A stretch of 11,164 nt of DNA, taken from assembly GCA_002361335.1 (NCBI GenBank), contig DESS01000365.1, forward strand, positions 44,326 through 55,489, given 5' to 3'. A program made the translations under genes and the position numbers. Below, piece by piece: positions 1 through 7,160 of this stretch (positions are counted from its first letter, which is position 1; each line of letters begins with the position of its first letter). Below the pieces are notes generated by a model that worked only from the letters and a program-made list of their open reading frames with translations, did not search any database and had not been told where the DNA came from. Origin of the DNA: Richelia sp. UBA3308 (lineage in GTDB: Bacteria; Cyanobacteriota; Cyanobacteriia; Cyanobacteriales; Nostocaceae).

Positions 1-41
1 CCACAAGAATGTATTCTACTCAAATGAAAACCGCTATATCT

Positions 42-878
42 ATGGAAAAAAAAATAAATTTTGATAACTACGATAAATACAAACAGCAGTTACTTACTGA
101 CTTCAATTCCAGAACTAATTATGATAATGGTAGATTTTATATAGCGATCGCCAATCGTTTGATTGAATTTGCCAATTTACAAAACGGACAGAAAATTTTA
201 GATATAGCCACCGGTACAGGAATTGTAGCCCTGAATGCGGCCCAAAAAGTTGGTAAGGAAGGTAAGGTGATTGGTGTTGATATCTCTACAGGGATGTTGA
301 ATAATGCTAAACAAAAGTTAGCTAAAACTAATTTTCAAAATGTTGAATTTTTTGAAGCTGACGCGGAAACCTTAAATTTTAATGATAATATTTTTGATGG
401 GATTTTATGTTCTTTAGCTGTTTGTTATTTAACTGATATCCCAGCAGCTTTGAGAAAATGGTATCGGTTTATCAAAACAGATGGATTTGTCGCATTTAAT
501 GTTTGGGCAGAAAATGCTTTCCCAACTTCTGTTTTATTTAGAGAAGTTGCACAAAGCTATGGTATAAATGTTCCCAATCCGAATCAAGCAATGGGAACTA
601 TTGAGAGATGCCATGGATTATTGCAGGCAATGGGTTTTAAAAAAATTAACATACAAACCGAACAGTTTGGTTGGTATTTTCAAGTGGATGCTAACATTGC
701 CGAAGAAATTTGGCAAATGAATGCCAAAAATGTCTTTGGTTATCAAGTTTTTCAGCTTTCCCCAGATAAGTTAGAGGAATTAAAAGCTGAGTATATCAAA
801 CAGATGCAAACTTTACCAACCACAGATAAAGGTGTTTGGTGCGATGCGCCCATATTTTTTGTGCGTGCCCAAAAGTAA
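42..878 (+). CDS. SAM-dependent class I methyltransferase (UbiE/MenG-like fold)
   Basis: This probably transfers a methyl group from S-adenosylmethionine to a small molecule; the substrate cannot be told from sequence. Seen: motif I ILDIATGTG near residues 53-61, the acidic end of strand 2 at VIGVD (about 77-81), and FFEADAE (about 104-110) with NIFDGILCSLAVCYL behind it, the usual motif order of Methyltransf_11/25 proteins. No membrane segments. The frame stays open to the left window edge and has ATGs at 9 and 24. I chose the ATG at 42 because a paralogous fragment at 7323 begins at a similar distance before the shared YKQQ...FNSRTNYD block. No good ribosome-binding site is visible at any of the three starts. 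A HIP1 octamer lies inside at 144-151. The gene stands alone, with only a repeat-bearing spacer downstream. The family is clear; the substrate is unknown. Confidence 0.85.
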   Translation: MEKKINFDNYDKYKQQLLTDFNSRTNYDNGRFYIAIANRLIEFANLQNGQKILDIATGTGIVALNAAQKVGKEGKVIGVDISTGMLNNAKQKLAKTNFQNVEFFEADAETLNFNDNIFDGILCSLAVCYLTDIPAALRKWYRFIKTDGFVAFNVWAENAFPTSVLFREVAQSYGINVPNPNQAMGTIERCHGLLQAMGFKKINIQTEQFGWYFQVDANIAEEIWQMNAKNVFGYQVFQLSPDKLEELKAEYIKQMQTLPTTDKGVWCDAPIFFVRAQK

Positions 879-1083
879 AATCATCTCCATTGGCTACGGG
901 GTTGTATGATTCGACATTTCCACCCTTTATCAGACAATCTAATTAAGCCCAAACCCTCCTGACTATTGCAAGAGTGCCTATTGCCTTGTCGAGCAGTTCA
1001 ACTTTTCAAGTAACCTACTTATATCAAGTCTGGCTAATTACTTACTATATAACCCTATTGAAAAGATGGCGCGTATTCTACTC

Positions 1084-1153
1084 ATTACTCGTTACTCATT
1101 ACTCATTACTCATTACTCCTTACTCATTACTCATTACTCATTACTCCTTACTC
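1084..1153. repeat. Heptamer tandem array ATTACTC, 10 units
   Basis: Ten perfectly phased 7-base units: seven ATTACTC, one GTTACTC and two CTTACTC. The last eight form a 28-base super-unit (three ATTACTC plus one CTTACTC) present twice, at 1098-1125 and 1126-1153. It is typical of the short tandemly repeated repetitive sequences of heterocystous cyanobacteria. The array ends four bases before the stop codon of the convergent glycosyltransferase. The 205 bases between the methyltransferase stop and the array (879-1083) show no gene and no clear terminator. Confidence 0.9.
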
Positions 1154-1157
1154 AATT

Positions 1158-2549
1158 TCATATTTTCCGGCGTTGTCTTGGAGTCACAACCCAGGATGTT
1201 TCTTTTGCGACATGATCGTACCAAGCCACCAGAGTGATAATCATTTTGCACAATGTGTAAGGGATATTTGCAATAAAGTAAATCAGAAACACTTTTAATT
1301 CGTAAGGCTGTGATTTGATTAACATTGCTGCAAACGTCGTGATCCAACTAGTGACAATGGTGTAGAAAAAAGTAAAATCAATAAGAAGCTGTACTGAATC
1401 AGACAAAGTCGATTCGCCAATCAAAAATTGCAAACTAGTCAAGGTTAATAATTGTAAACTGATTATTGAAAATATTTCCCTATAGATTAACGTGTAGAAC
1501 CAATATATTTTTTGGCGTTTTCTTAAGTATCTAGATTTATTCATTTTGTTTTGATACTTAAGCGTACATTCTAACCAACCCTGATTCCAGCGTTTGCGTT
1601 GTCGCCACCATGACATAAATGTTGTGGGAGCCTCTTCAGTAGCAACAATTGTGCGATCATGAATTAACTTATAACCATGAGTAAGCAAGTTTAGCGTTGC
1701 ATCAATATCTTCCGTTAGCTTATTTTTGTTAAATTTTACTTGCTTAAGAGTCTCAGCATACCAGTAAGCGTTACTTCCACCAAAAATAGCTGTGTTAGTT
1801 AATATTGAACGCGCTTCATGACACAACCCATAAATAATTTCAAATCCCACCGCCACTAGACTGGATATAATACTGTCTTTGTAGTTTCGGATAGTACATC
1901 TACCTTGAACAACATCATATCCATTAGCTATCCAGTGCCATGCTCTTTCAAAACTATCTTCAAGAGTTGGACGATGATCTGCATCAAATAAGGCTATCAT
2001 TTCTCCAGAAGCCAAATTTATAGCTGAATTGAGATTTTCTGCCTTACTAGTACTTCCCTCAACTTTTACTACTTTTAAATGAGAAAAATGTTGACTCATT
2101 ATTTCTAGTTGAGTTTCGATCTCTAACCTTCGAGGAGTATTATATGCAAGTATTATTTCATATTCACTTGGATATTTCAGATGAAAAAGAAAATGTTGCA
2201 GCGTATCTATAATTATATCTTTCTCATTAGGCAGGTATGCAGCAATAATTACAGATATTTTTTTTGGTAATTGATATTTTATATCCACATTATGCTTGAC
2301 AGAAACATCTACCTGCTTTTTTTTAAATACTTGTAGACTGGCTTGCTTAATAAATATTGCACAGACTACTTCAAATAGTATTACAGTGCAAGTTAAGCAA
2401 AATAAGACGGAGTATAGTATTTTTACTAATGTACTAATACTTAGAGAATAATATGCTATTAAAGGCAAGAAAACTACTAATAAAAATAGTAGAATAACTT
2501 TAAACAAATCAAACCTAATTTTTGGTAATTTCACTTTACTCCCTTGCAT
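1158..2549 (-). CDS. Membrane-bound family 2 glycosyltransferase (processive, BcsA/NodC-like)
   Basis: Likely an inner-membrane enzyme that polymerises or transfers sugars from nucleotide-sugars into a surface polysaccharide. Two membrane segments (about 16-36 and 42-66) precede a cytoplasmic GT-A domain (about 95-330). Visible motifs are KAENLN (169-174), DAD (189-191, metal/nucleotide binding), TED (279-281, catalytic base) and QRKRW (317-321, the Q-x-x-R-W acceptor-channel signature). Three hydrophobic stretches follow (about 350-376, 388-411, 419-444). At 463 residues it is much shorter than bacterial cellulose synthase and has no room for a C-terminal PilZ domain. The first aspartate motif after strand 2 reads AYNTP (135-139) instead of a DD pair. 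Start ATG at 2549 has a weak ribosome-binding site; GTG at 2534 (codon 6) has AAGGGAG four bases upstream and is a credible alternative. No partner genes of a polysaccharide operon are adjacent. Confidence 0.85.
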   Translation of the reverse strand: MQGSKVKLPKIRFDLFKVILLFLLVVFLPLIAYYSLSISTLVKILYSVLFCLTCTVILFEVVCAIFIKQASLQVFKKKQVDVSVKHNVDIKYQLPKKISVIIAAYLPNEKDIIIDTLQHFLFHLKYPSEYEIILAYNTPRRLEIETQLEIMSQHFSHLKVVKVEGSTSKAENLNSAINLASGEMIALFDADHRPTLEDSFERAWHWIANGYDVVQGRCTIRNYKDSIISSLVAVGFEIIYGLCHEARSILTNTAIFGGSNAYWYAETLKQVKFNKNKLTEDIDATLNLLTHGYKLIHDRTIVATEEAPTTFMSWWRQRKRWNQGWLECTLKYQNKMNKSRYLRKRQKIYWFYTLIYREIFSIISLQLLTLTSLQFLIGESTLSDSVQLLIDFTFFYTIVTSWITTFAAMLIKSQPYELKVFLIYFIANIPYTLCKMIITLVAWYDHVAKETSWVVTPRQRRKI

Positions 2550-3384
2550 CCAGCATTTAACAAAAGTTGATTTTTTTTGGAAGCTTAAGTAGATGTCTAA
2601 TCAAGATAATTCCTATCAATAGAAAAATTTGATAACTTATTTTTAATATAAACAAGTCTGGTTATTTGCGAATTAAGCTTTTTTTAGCAGGAAAATTTTA
2701 TAGCATTAATAATTTGTTATTTTACAAAAAATCTTATAAAATATTATGCTCAAACTAACACCTGCTTATTTTTTTGTAAGGGTTATCACATAGTTTGTGA
2801 GATGACAAAGCTAGCAAAATTTTTGTATAACTTACTTCAATCATTCCAAACAATGCTATTCAATTTATTATTATGAGTTTAACAAAATTACTGATTTACC
2901 TATAGTTTAAAAAGCACATGTGATGAAAAAATATTTATTTTTTTTAGATAAATATCAATTGAAATACTATATATATTCCTTCGCGAACAAATATTTGCTA
3001 TTTATCCTTTAATTTCTTAGATATTTATAACTAGTTAAGCTTTTATGGGATTTGTCAACCTGAATAGATGCTGTAGGAGGTAAATAACTAGGCTTGTAAA
3101 ACAGCGACGATGGATTTTACGGCTACTTCTGTATTAACAATGCATAACTCTTGATTTTCTAACTAAGTTTAATAATTTACAATAGTTTAAAACTACATTT
3201 TTAAATATTTATATGTAAACATTTTCACCTTAATTAGGATTTTCATATTACAGAGTAAATTTTTATTTATAAGCATTTTTAACAAGGAATAATTGTTTAG
3301 TTTTATTGAATTTGAGTATTAAAAAACAAATTGTAATCAATAATTATAAAGATTATCAATAACATCAGTTGGGTAGAAAGTCTT

Positions 3385-3417
3385 GTAGGCATTAACCTGA
3401 TAAATTTATCCACCTAC
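3385..3417. promoter_or_regulatory. Nested palindrome upstream of mscS-type gene
   Basis: A perfect 12-base palindrome GATAAATTTATC (3399-3410) lies within a wider inverted pair, GTAGG (3385-3389) and CCTAC (3413-3417). It ends five bases before the candidate -35 box of the downstream channel gene, a plausible place for a dimeric regulator to bind. No specific regulator is recognised; a chance A+T palindrome remains possible. Confidence 0.35.
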
Positions 3418-3421
3418 CTAC

Positions 3422-3449
3422 TTGATACAGTTTTGCATTAAACTAATAA
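3422..3449 (+). promoter_or_regulatory. Candidate sigma-70-type promoter of the MscS gene
   Basis: TTGATA (3422-3427), a 16-base spacer, then TAATAA (3444-3449). This predicts transcription starting about 25 bases before the ATG at 3483. The match is only moderate and the surroundings are A+T-rich, so chance matches are likely. Confidence 0.35.
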
Positions 3450-3482
3450 CCGTTAAACAGTTGAAAATATCTTGGTAAAAAT

Positions 3483-5255
3483 ATGGTTAATCTATTGAAG
3501 GGGTTAAAAAAGCGGATGTATTCTTATATTATTTCCGCTAAAGCTTTTATACTTATTAGCCTTTTAACCTTTACTTTAACTATCTTCACAAGCCACAAAG
3601 TTCAAGCACAAAATCCAGATATTAACCTTTTTACTAATTCTTTCGACAATCAAGGTAGCATTATTTATGCTCCCATAACCCTGGATGGACGAGAACTTTT
3701 GCATATTGCAGCAAGGAAGGGAACTAGTAATCAAAGATTTGAGGAGAATCGGATTTCACCGCTTGAAATTCGGGTAGAAATGTATGAACAAAGTCTTTCT
3801 GAAGTTGTATCTGGGGGTTTCAATTCTCGAAGATTATACGTTACTCCGGCTCAAAGCGAAGGGCAAACAGTAATATTAGTTGGCGATGGTAGAAAATTAG
3901 AACGACGCAAGTTAATGAGTGTTACTGAGTTGGATGCTCAACTTCATGGTTTATCGGTAGCCGATTTAGCTGAGGAATTTAGAAAAATTATTCGTCTTGC
4001 ATTAATTAAAGCACAACGAGAAAGACAACCAGAATATTTACAGCGTCAGGCTTTTATTTCTTTAGGAATATTAATTGGGATAGTATTTTTTACGTTATTA
4101 TTAGTATCCTGGTATAAAAGCTTTTTAAGAAGGTGGCAAAGACTACAAGAACAACAACCCCAAATGAGTGATTTTGTCATCGAGTCAGAAGAAAATTCAA
4201 CGTTAGAAGAACCTGTTGATACCCAAATGATGAATTACTGTCAGGAAAAACTAGCTTGGCAGCGTAAATTAAATGGTAATACACTTAAAAGGTGGATATT
4301 AGTAATTAGTTTATTTATGTTGTGGGTATTGGGATTAGCCTGGATTGCGGGAATGTTTCCTTATACTCGTTGGTTAGAAGATTGGTTACTTACTAAACCT
4401 TTATTATTAGCAATTATTCTCGGTACAATTTTAGGTATTAAAGCTAGTAGCGTTACCATCGATTTTTTATTCAATAAGTTTTTAGAACCACAATTACAAA
4501 AACCAGATGTTTCTCCACGACGTATTTCCCGGTTAACTACCTTTTGTAATGTCTTAAATGGAGCAGTAACTTTTATCTGGATGGTATTAGGTATGTTGTG
4601 GTTTTTAGAAAAATTACATATTCCGATTCTACCAATATTAGCCGGAGCGGGAATTGTTGGTTTTGCAATTTCTTTTAGTTCCCAAAATTTAATTCGCGAT
4701 ATCATCAATGGTATTATTATGCTTTGGGAAGACCAATTTATTATTGGTGATTTAATTAATATTAGCGGAACTGTAGGTGTTGTGGAAAATGTCAATCTAC
4801 GGATGACACAACTCCGCCAAGCAAATGGAACTTTAAGTACTATTTCTAACAGTAGTATATCGACAGTTCATAATTTAACAAAAGATTGGTCACGAATAGT
4901 TTTTACTGTAGAAATATCTCCCAAAGCTGATGTAGATAAAGCACTCTCCATTGTCAGAGAAACTGCTTGTGGAATGCAGAACGATCCAGAGTGGCAAGAT
5001 AGTGTAATTGACCCAATTAATGTTTTAGGAGTAAATAATATTAGCTATAATGGTATCGAGATTGTGCTATGGTTTAAAACTGAAGCTGGTAAACAATTTG
5101 CAATTGGAAGAGAATTTCGTCGTCGCCTCAAGTACGCTTTTGATAGAGAAAATATTACTATTGGTTTACCGCAACATTCTTTGCTATTAGAAAATTCTCC
5201 TGCCTTGAGTTTATTCACTTCTAAAGGGTTGGTGAATAAGAATATGAACTTGTAA
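3483..5255 (+). CDS. MscS-family mechanosensitive channel with N-terminal extracytoplasmic domain
   Basis: Predicted inner-membrane channel that opens under membrane tension to release solutes after hypo-osmotic shock. In order: signal sequence ending near SHKVQAQ (37-43); an extracytoplasmic region of about 145 residues with no family I recognise; membrane segments at about 191-210, 270-291, 305-325 and 360-376; then the pore helix ILAGAGIVGFAISFSSQ (385-401), whose Gly/Ala pattern is the MscS TM3 signature. The beta domain follows (DQFIIGDLINISGTVGVVENV, 417-437), then the C-terminal alpha/beta domain to about 565. At 590 residues it is about twice the E. coli MscS length because of the N-terminal addition. 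ATG at 3516 (codon 12), with GAAGGGG 12 bases upstream, is an alternative start that keeps the signal peptide. Some cyanobacterial MscS homologues, such as PamA of Synechocystis, bind the PII protein; whether this one does cannot be judged. Confidence 0.88.
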   Translation: MVNLLKGLKKRMYSYIISAKAFILISLLTFTLTIFTSHKVQAQNPDINLFTNSFDNQGSIIYAPITLDGRELLHIAARKGTSNQRFEENRISPLEIRVEMYEQSLSEVVSGGFNSRRLYVTPAQSEGQTVILVGDGRKLERRKLMSVTELDAQLHGLSVADLAEEFRKIIRLALIKAQRERQPEYLQRQAFISLGILIGIVFFTLLLVSWYKSFLRRWQRLQEQQPQMSDFVIESEENSTLEEPVDTQMMNYCQEKLAWQRKLNGNTLKRWILVISLFMLWVLGLAWIAGMFPYTRWLEDWLLTKPLLLAIILGTILGIKASSVTIDFLFNKFLEPQLQKPDVSPRRISRLTTFCNVLNGAVTFIWMVLGMLWFLEKLHIPILPILAGAGIVGFAISFSSQNLIRDIINGIIMLWEDQFIIGDLINISGTVGVVENVNLRMTQLRQANGTLSTISNSSISTVHNLTKDWSRIVFTVEISPKADVDKALSIVRETACGMQNDPEWQDSVIDPINVLGVNNISYNGIEIVLWFKTEAGKQFAIGREFRRRLKYAFDRENITIGLPQHSLLLENSPALSLFTSKGLVNKNMNL

Positions 5256-5303
5256 TTTCACATTATTCCCCGAAAGTGGAGTTTACAAAATTCGTGAGAA
5301 TAA

Positions 5304-5330
5304 AAGCCCAGGATTAAAAATCGTGGGTTT
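5304..5330 (+). terminator. Possible terminator after the MscS gene
   Basis: AAGCCCA (5304-5310) pairs with TGGGTTT (5324-5330) using one G-T wobble, and GAT/ATC can extend the stem inside. The T run is only three bases long. It sits 50 bases after the stop codon. It may instead be part of a dispersed intergenic repeat, because the following text (ATACCAATTCTGGG) looks repeat-like. Confidence 0.45.
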
Positions 5331-5419
5331 ATACCAATTCTGGGCGGAGGTTGCACTTAATTGCTCTCACTCTATCTAAGGGTGGAGCTACCAATACATT
5401 GCCAACCGGTGGGGTGGCT

Positions 5420-5504
5420 TAATTCGGCGCATCTTTATAAAGAAATCCTATTATGCTTCGTTTCCCTCGCTTATGACATACTTTGAATTTTTTGCGCCGA
5501 ATTA
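5420..5504. repeat. 12-bp perfect inverted repeat TAATTCGGCGCA
   Basis: TAATTCGGCGCA at 5420-5431 is exactly reverse-complemented at 5493-5504, with 61 bases between the arms. The G+C-rich core stands out from the A+T-rich surroundings. A third partial copy (CGCCGAATTACT) occurs at 5543-5554 in the orientation of the second arm. The rest of the 5256-5798 gap shows no gene. Confidence 0.75.
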
Positions 5505-5555
5505 CTTAATTTACATTTCTTGACATAGTGAATTTTTTTTTACGCCGAATTACTA
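5469..5555. repeat. Degenerate direct duplication of ~40 bases
   Basis: The stretch 5469-5508 (GACATA, then GAATTTTTT, then GCGCCGAATTACT) recurs at about 5519-5555 as GACATAGTGAA, a longer T run and ACGCCGAATTACT. The order of sub-blocks is the same, with small insertions and substitutions. This points to local duplication of a non-coding block followed by divergence. Confidence 0.65.
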
Positions 5556-5882
5556 ACTACAAGTATTAATATCAACATAATATGACTTTTTATATAGTCA
5601 AAAATACTTTTTGTATTGCTTTTGACTTGGAAAGATTAATTATAGTTTGATATGTTTAATAGCAATTACTTCTTAAGACAGTTATCAACATCTACAAAAA
5701 TTATCAGAGAGTTTTGCATTCGGGTGACAATAATTTTTGATCGGTAGAGAAATCGCCGAAAATATTAATTTTAAATTCTCAAGGTTCGTGTTTGTCTGTT
5801 GCTATTTTCAGTGGCATTAGTAGAAGGCAATTCAAGTTGTGCCAATCAGTATTGGTTCCTTATTAGTTTTTCAAATAGACAC

Positions 5883-6329
5883 ATGAATCAAAGACGTATT
5901 TTGAACTTCTTGGCTTTGTTCGGTACTGTTGTAGGAATATCTTTAACAGTTTCTTCTGTTAACAATCAGCAAGTAGCTTTTGCTTCTTCACAAAATGTAG
6001 AAAGCAATGCAATCGAAACAGTAGAAAATAGCGATCGCCAGATGCTGATTGCTAGAAGAAGGCGTAGAAGAAGCCGTGGATGTTCTTCTCAACTAGCTTC
6101 ATTTTACGGTAGAAGCAATAGACTTACAGCAGCACATCGTACTTTACCTTTTGGTACAAGAGTTCGAGTTACTAACAGAAGAAATGGTCGTTCTGTGGTA
6201 GTACGTATTAACGATCGAGGCCCATTTATTCGCTGTAGAATTATTGATGTTTCTCTTGGAGCAGCAAGAAGATTGGGAATGATTCGTGCGGGTGTTGTAC
6301 CTGTAAGTATTCGAGTTTTAGGTAGATAA
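5883..6329 (+). CDS. RlpA-like double-psi beta-barrel secreted protein, short form
   Basis: RlpA-family proteins act outside the cytoplasmic membrane on or near peptidoglycan, and some are lytic transglycosylases for naked glycan strands. From the ATG at 5883 the protein is 148 residues: a signal peptide with hydrophobic core about 8-24, probably cleaved near AFA/SS (35-36); a short linker; an arginine cluster (58-63); then the barrel from about 70 to the end. Recognised blocks are ASFYG (72-76), AAHRTLPFGT (83-92), RVTNRRNGRSVVVRINDRGPF (95-115, wherein D111) and IIDVSLGAA (120-128). His85 and Asp111 match catalytic positions of the family. The loop usually between ASxYG and LTAAH, which holds TASGE and its Glu, is missing, so catalysis is doubtful. 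The frame extends upstream to a TTG at 5799, but the hydrophilic N-terminus that would add does not suit export. No SPOR domain. A HIP1 octamer lies at 6031. Confidence 0.85.
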   Translation: MNQRRILNFLALFGTVVGISLTVSSVNNQQVAFASSQNVESNAIETVENSDRQMLIARRRRRRSRGCSSQLASFYGRSNRLTAAHRTLPFGTRVRVTNRRNGRSVVVRINDRGPFIRCRIIDVSLGAARRLGMIRAGVVPVSIRVLGR

Positions 6330-6358
6330 TTCAATATTATATTTATTCCCTAATGTAG

Positions 6359-6390
6359 AGACGGCGTGCACAGTGCAACGTCTTTATATT
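6359..6390 (+). terminator. Terminator-like hairpin after the rlpA-like gene
   Basis: AGACG (6359-6363) pairs with CGTCT (6379-6383); inside it TGCA (6367-6370) pairs with TGCA (6374-6377) around a three-base loop. TTTATATTTTATAT follows directly. The element lies 30 bases after the stop codon. Its core resembles the dispersed palindrome around GAGACGTTGCA common between cyanobacterial genes, so it may be a mobile-type repeat serving as a terminator. Confidence 0.6.
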
Positions 6391-6529
6391 TTATATAAAT
6401 AATCACATTTTTAAATCTATCCTAAAAAGGATTATAAAGGATAAGTTAATAATCATTATTGACTGTTAGTATAACTATTAATAATCAAAAAAAATCTTTA
6501 TTTGTCGTCAATAACTAATTATTTAAAAC

Positions 6530-6889
6530 TCAACTTAAGATCCAACAACGTGCTTTGCATCGATCTTCAAATGAAAAAAACTGGACTTCTACACTTGCAA
6601 CAAGTATATTACTAATACTCTCTAAGTATTGAATAAATTTTTTATCGATTACTATCGCTTGTTTTTCAAACCTGTGAAAATTAGTGAGAGTAAATTCAAA
6701 TTCTTTAAATAAAGTTTCTAGAGAAAATCCTTCTACATCTTTGATTTCTACATATAACCGCAGAAACTCATGATGTATTTCTACTTCGCGAATAAAATTT
6801 GCCACTAATTCAAAGTCTTTAGTACTTACATTCCCTTTGATTGACATACCTATAACGGTGTCAGCATCCATCGACAGTAGTTTTATCAT
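6530..6889 (-). CDS. SpoIIAA-like (STAS/SEC14-related) small protein
   Basis: A 119-residue soluble protein of the SpoIIAA-like type (STAS-like alpha/beta fold) seen widely in cyanobacteria; a molecular role is not established for this group. The sequence shows the typical outline: N-terminal strand LLSMDADTVIGMSIKGNVS (4-22), a helix DFELVANFIREVE, the strand LRLYVEIKDVEGF, a helix around LETLFKEFEFTL, the strand KQAIVIDKKF, and a C-terminal VEVQFFSFEDRCKARCWI that fits the family ending (aromatic, acidic, then A-x-x-W). I chose the ATG at 6889 because GGAG stands six bases upstream; the upstream frame to 6961 adds a poor basic segment. Its own candidate promoter is listed at 6912-6939. It is transcribed towards the rlpA-like gene and away from the methyltransferase remnant. 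No partner kinase or phosphatase is nearby. Confidence 0.75.
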   Translation of the reverse strand: MIKLLSMDADTVIGMSIKGNVSTKDFELVANFIREVEIHHEFLRLYVEIKDVEGFSLETLFKEFEFTLTNFHRFEKQAIVIDKKFIQYLESISNILVASVEVQFFSFEDRCKARCWILS

Positions 6890-6911
6890 GTTTTTCTCCA
6901 AACAAATATTT

Positions 6912-6939
6912 AATATAGGTTTTAAATAAAAGTAAGCAA
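6912..6939 (-). promoter_or_regulatory. Candidate promoter of the SpoIIAA-like gene
   Basis: On the minus strand, TTGCTT (6939-6934), a 16-base spacer, then TATATT (6917-6912). The start would fall near 6905, giving a leader of about 15 bases that contains the GGAG ribosome-binding site. A moderate match in A+T-rich DNA. Confidence 0.35.
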
Positions 6940-6968
6940 ATTTTTTCTGCTTTCTTAACACATTTAAC

Positions 6969-6994
6969 AGCCTACTTTAGGCTACTATATAGTA
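6969..6994. repeat. Two abutting palindromes
   Basis: AGCCTA-CTT-TAGGCT (6969-6983) is immediately followed by TACTATATAGTA (6983-6994). Both are perfect and share one base. They lie about 30 bases upstream of the candidate -35 box of the SpoIIAA-like gene, so they could be an operator or a hairpin in a longer transcript. Confidence 0.5.
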
Positions 6995-7160
6995 ACTTTA
7001 ATTTCAATTAAAATATAAACATGCCTTCACTACATAAGTGAAAAACCTACCTTTCTTACCTTTTTTACTTTTCCCTCTAATATTTATATGGGTTTTAAGT
7101 AAATAGATTATGCACTTGATTTAGATGCCTTTTCCCCGTATAAGTTAAATTTTACAAAAG

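Larger units (their letters stand above)
2550..3482. other. Long A+T-rich intergenic region between divergent genes
   Basis: No convincing gene in 930 bases between the divergent glycosyltransferase and MscS genes. The only conspicuous internal change is a less A+T-rich patch at about 3060-3155, with AGGAGG at 3075-3080 and a short open frame (3092-3154) that could be a gene remnant. The right end carries the candidate MscS promoter and a palindrome (separate entries). No tandem repeats and no HIP1 octamer are seen here. Confidence 0.6.

Noticed and set aside
1084..1153. Heptamer array as a CRISPR
   Set aside because: Units are 7 bases and contiguous with no unique spacers; no cas genes are present.
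974..1237. An 87-codon open frame through the heptamer array
   Set aside because: Its translation is a run of repeated YSLL/THYS units created by the array, and it overlaps the end of the convergent glycosyltransferase gene.
2786..2800. TCACA-TAGTT-TGTGA, reminiscent of a CRP site
   Set aside because: The half-sites are in reversed order and the spacer is five bases, not the TGTGA-N6-TCACA layout.
3110..3154. A 14-residue frame from ATG 3110
   Set aside because: It lies 29 bases after AGGAGG and is too short to support as a gene; kept only as part of the island observation.
5622..5646. TTGACT...TATAGT as a promoter for the rlpA-like gene
   Set aside because: The spacer is only 13 bases and the pair lies more than 200 bases before the start codon.
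5799..5882. TTG start at 5799 extending the rlpA-like protein by 28 residues
   Set aside because: The extension would bury the signal peptide behind a long N-terminal region; the ATG at 5883 gives a normal exported protein.
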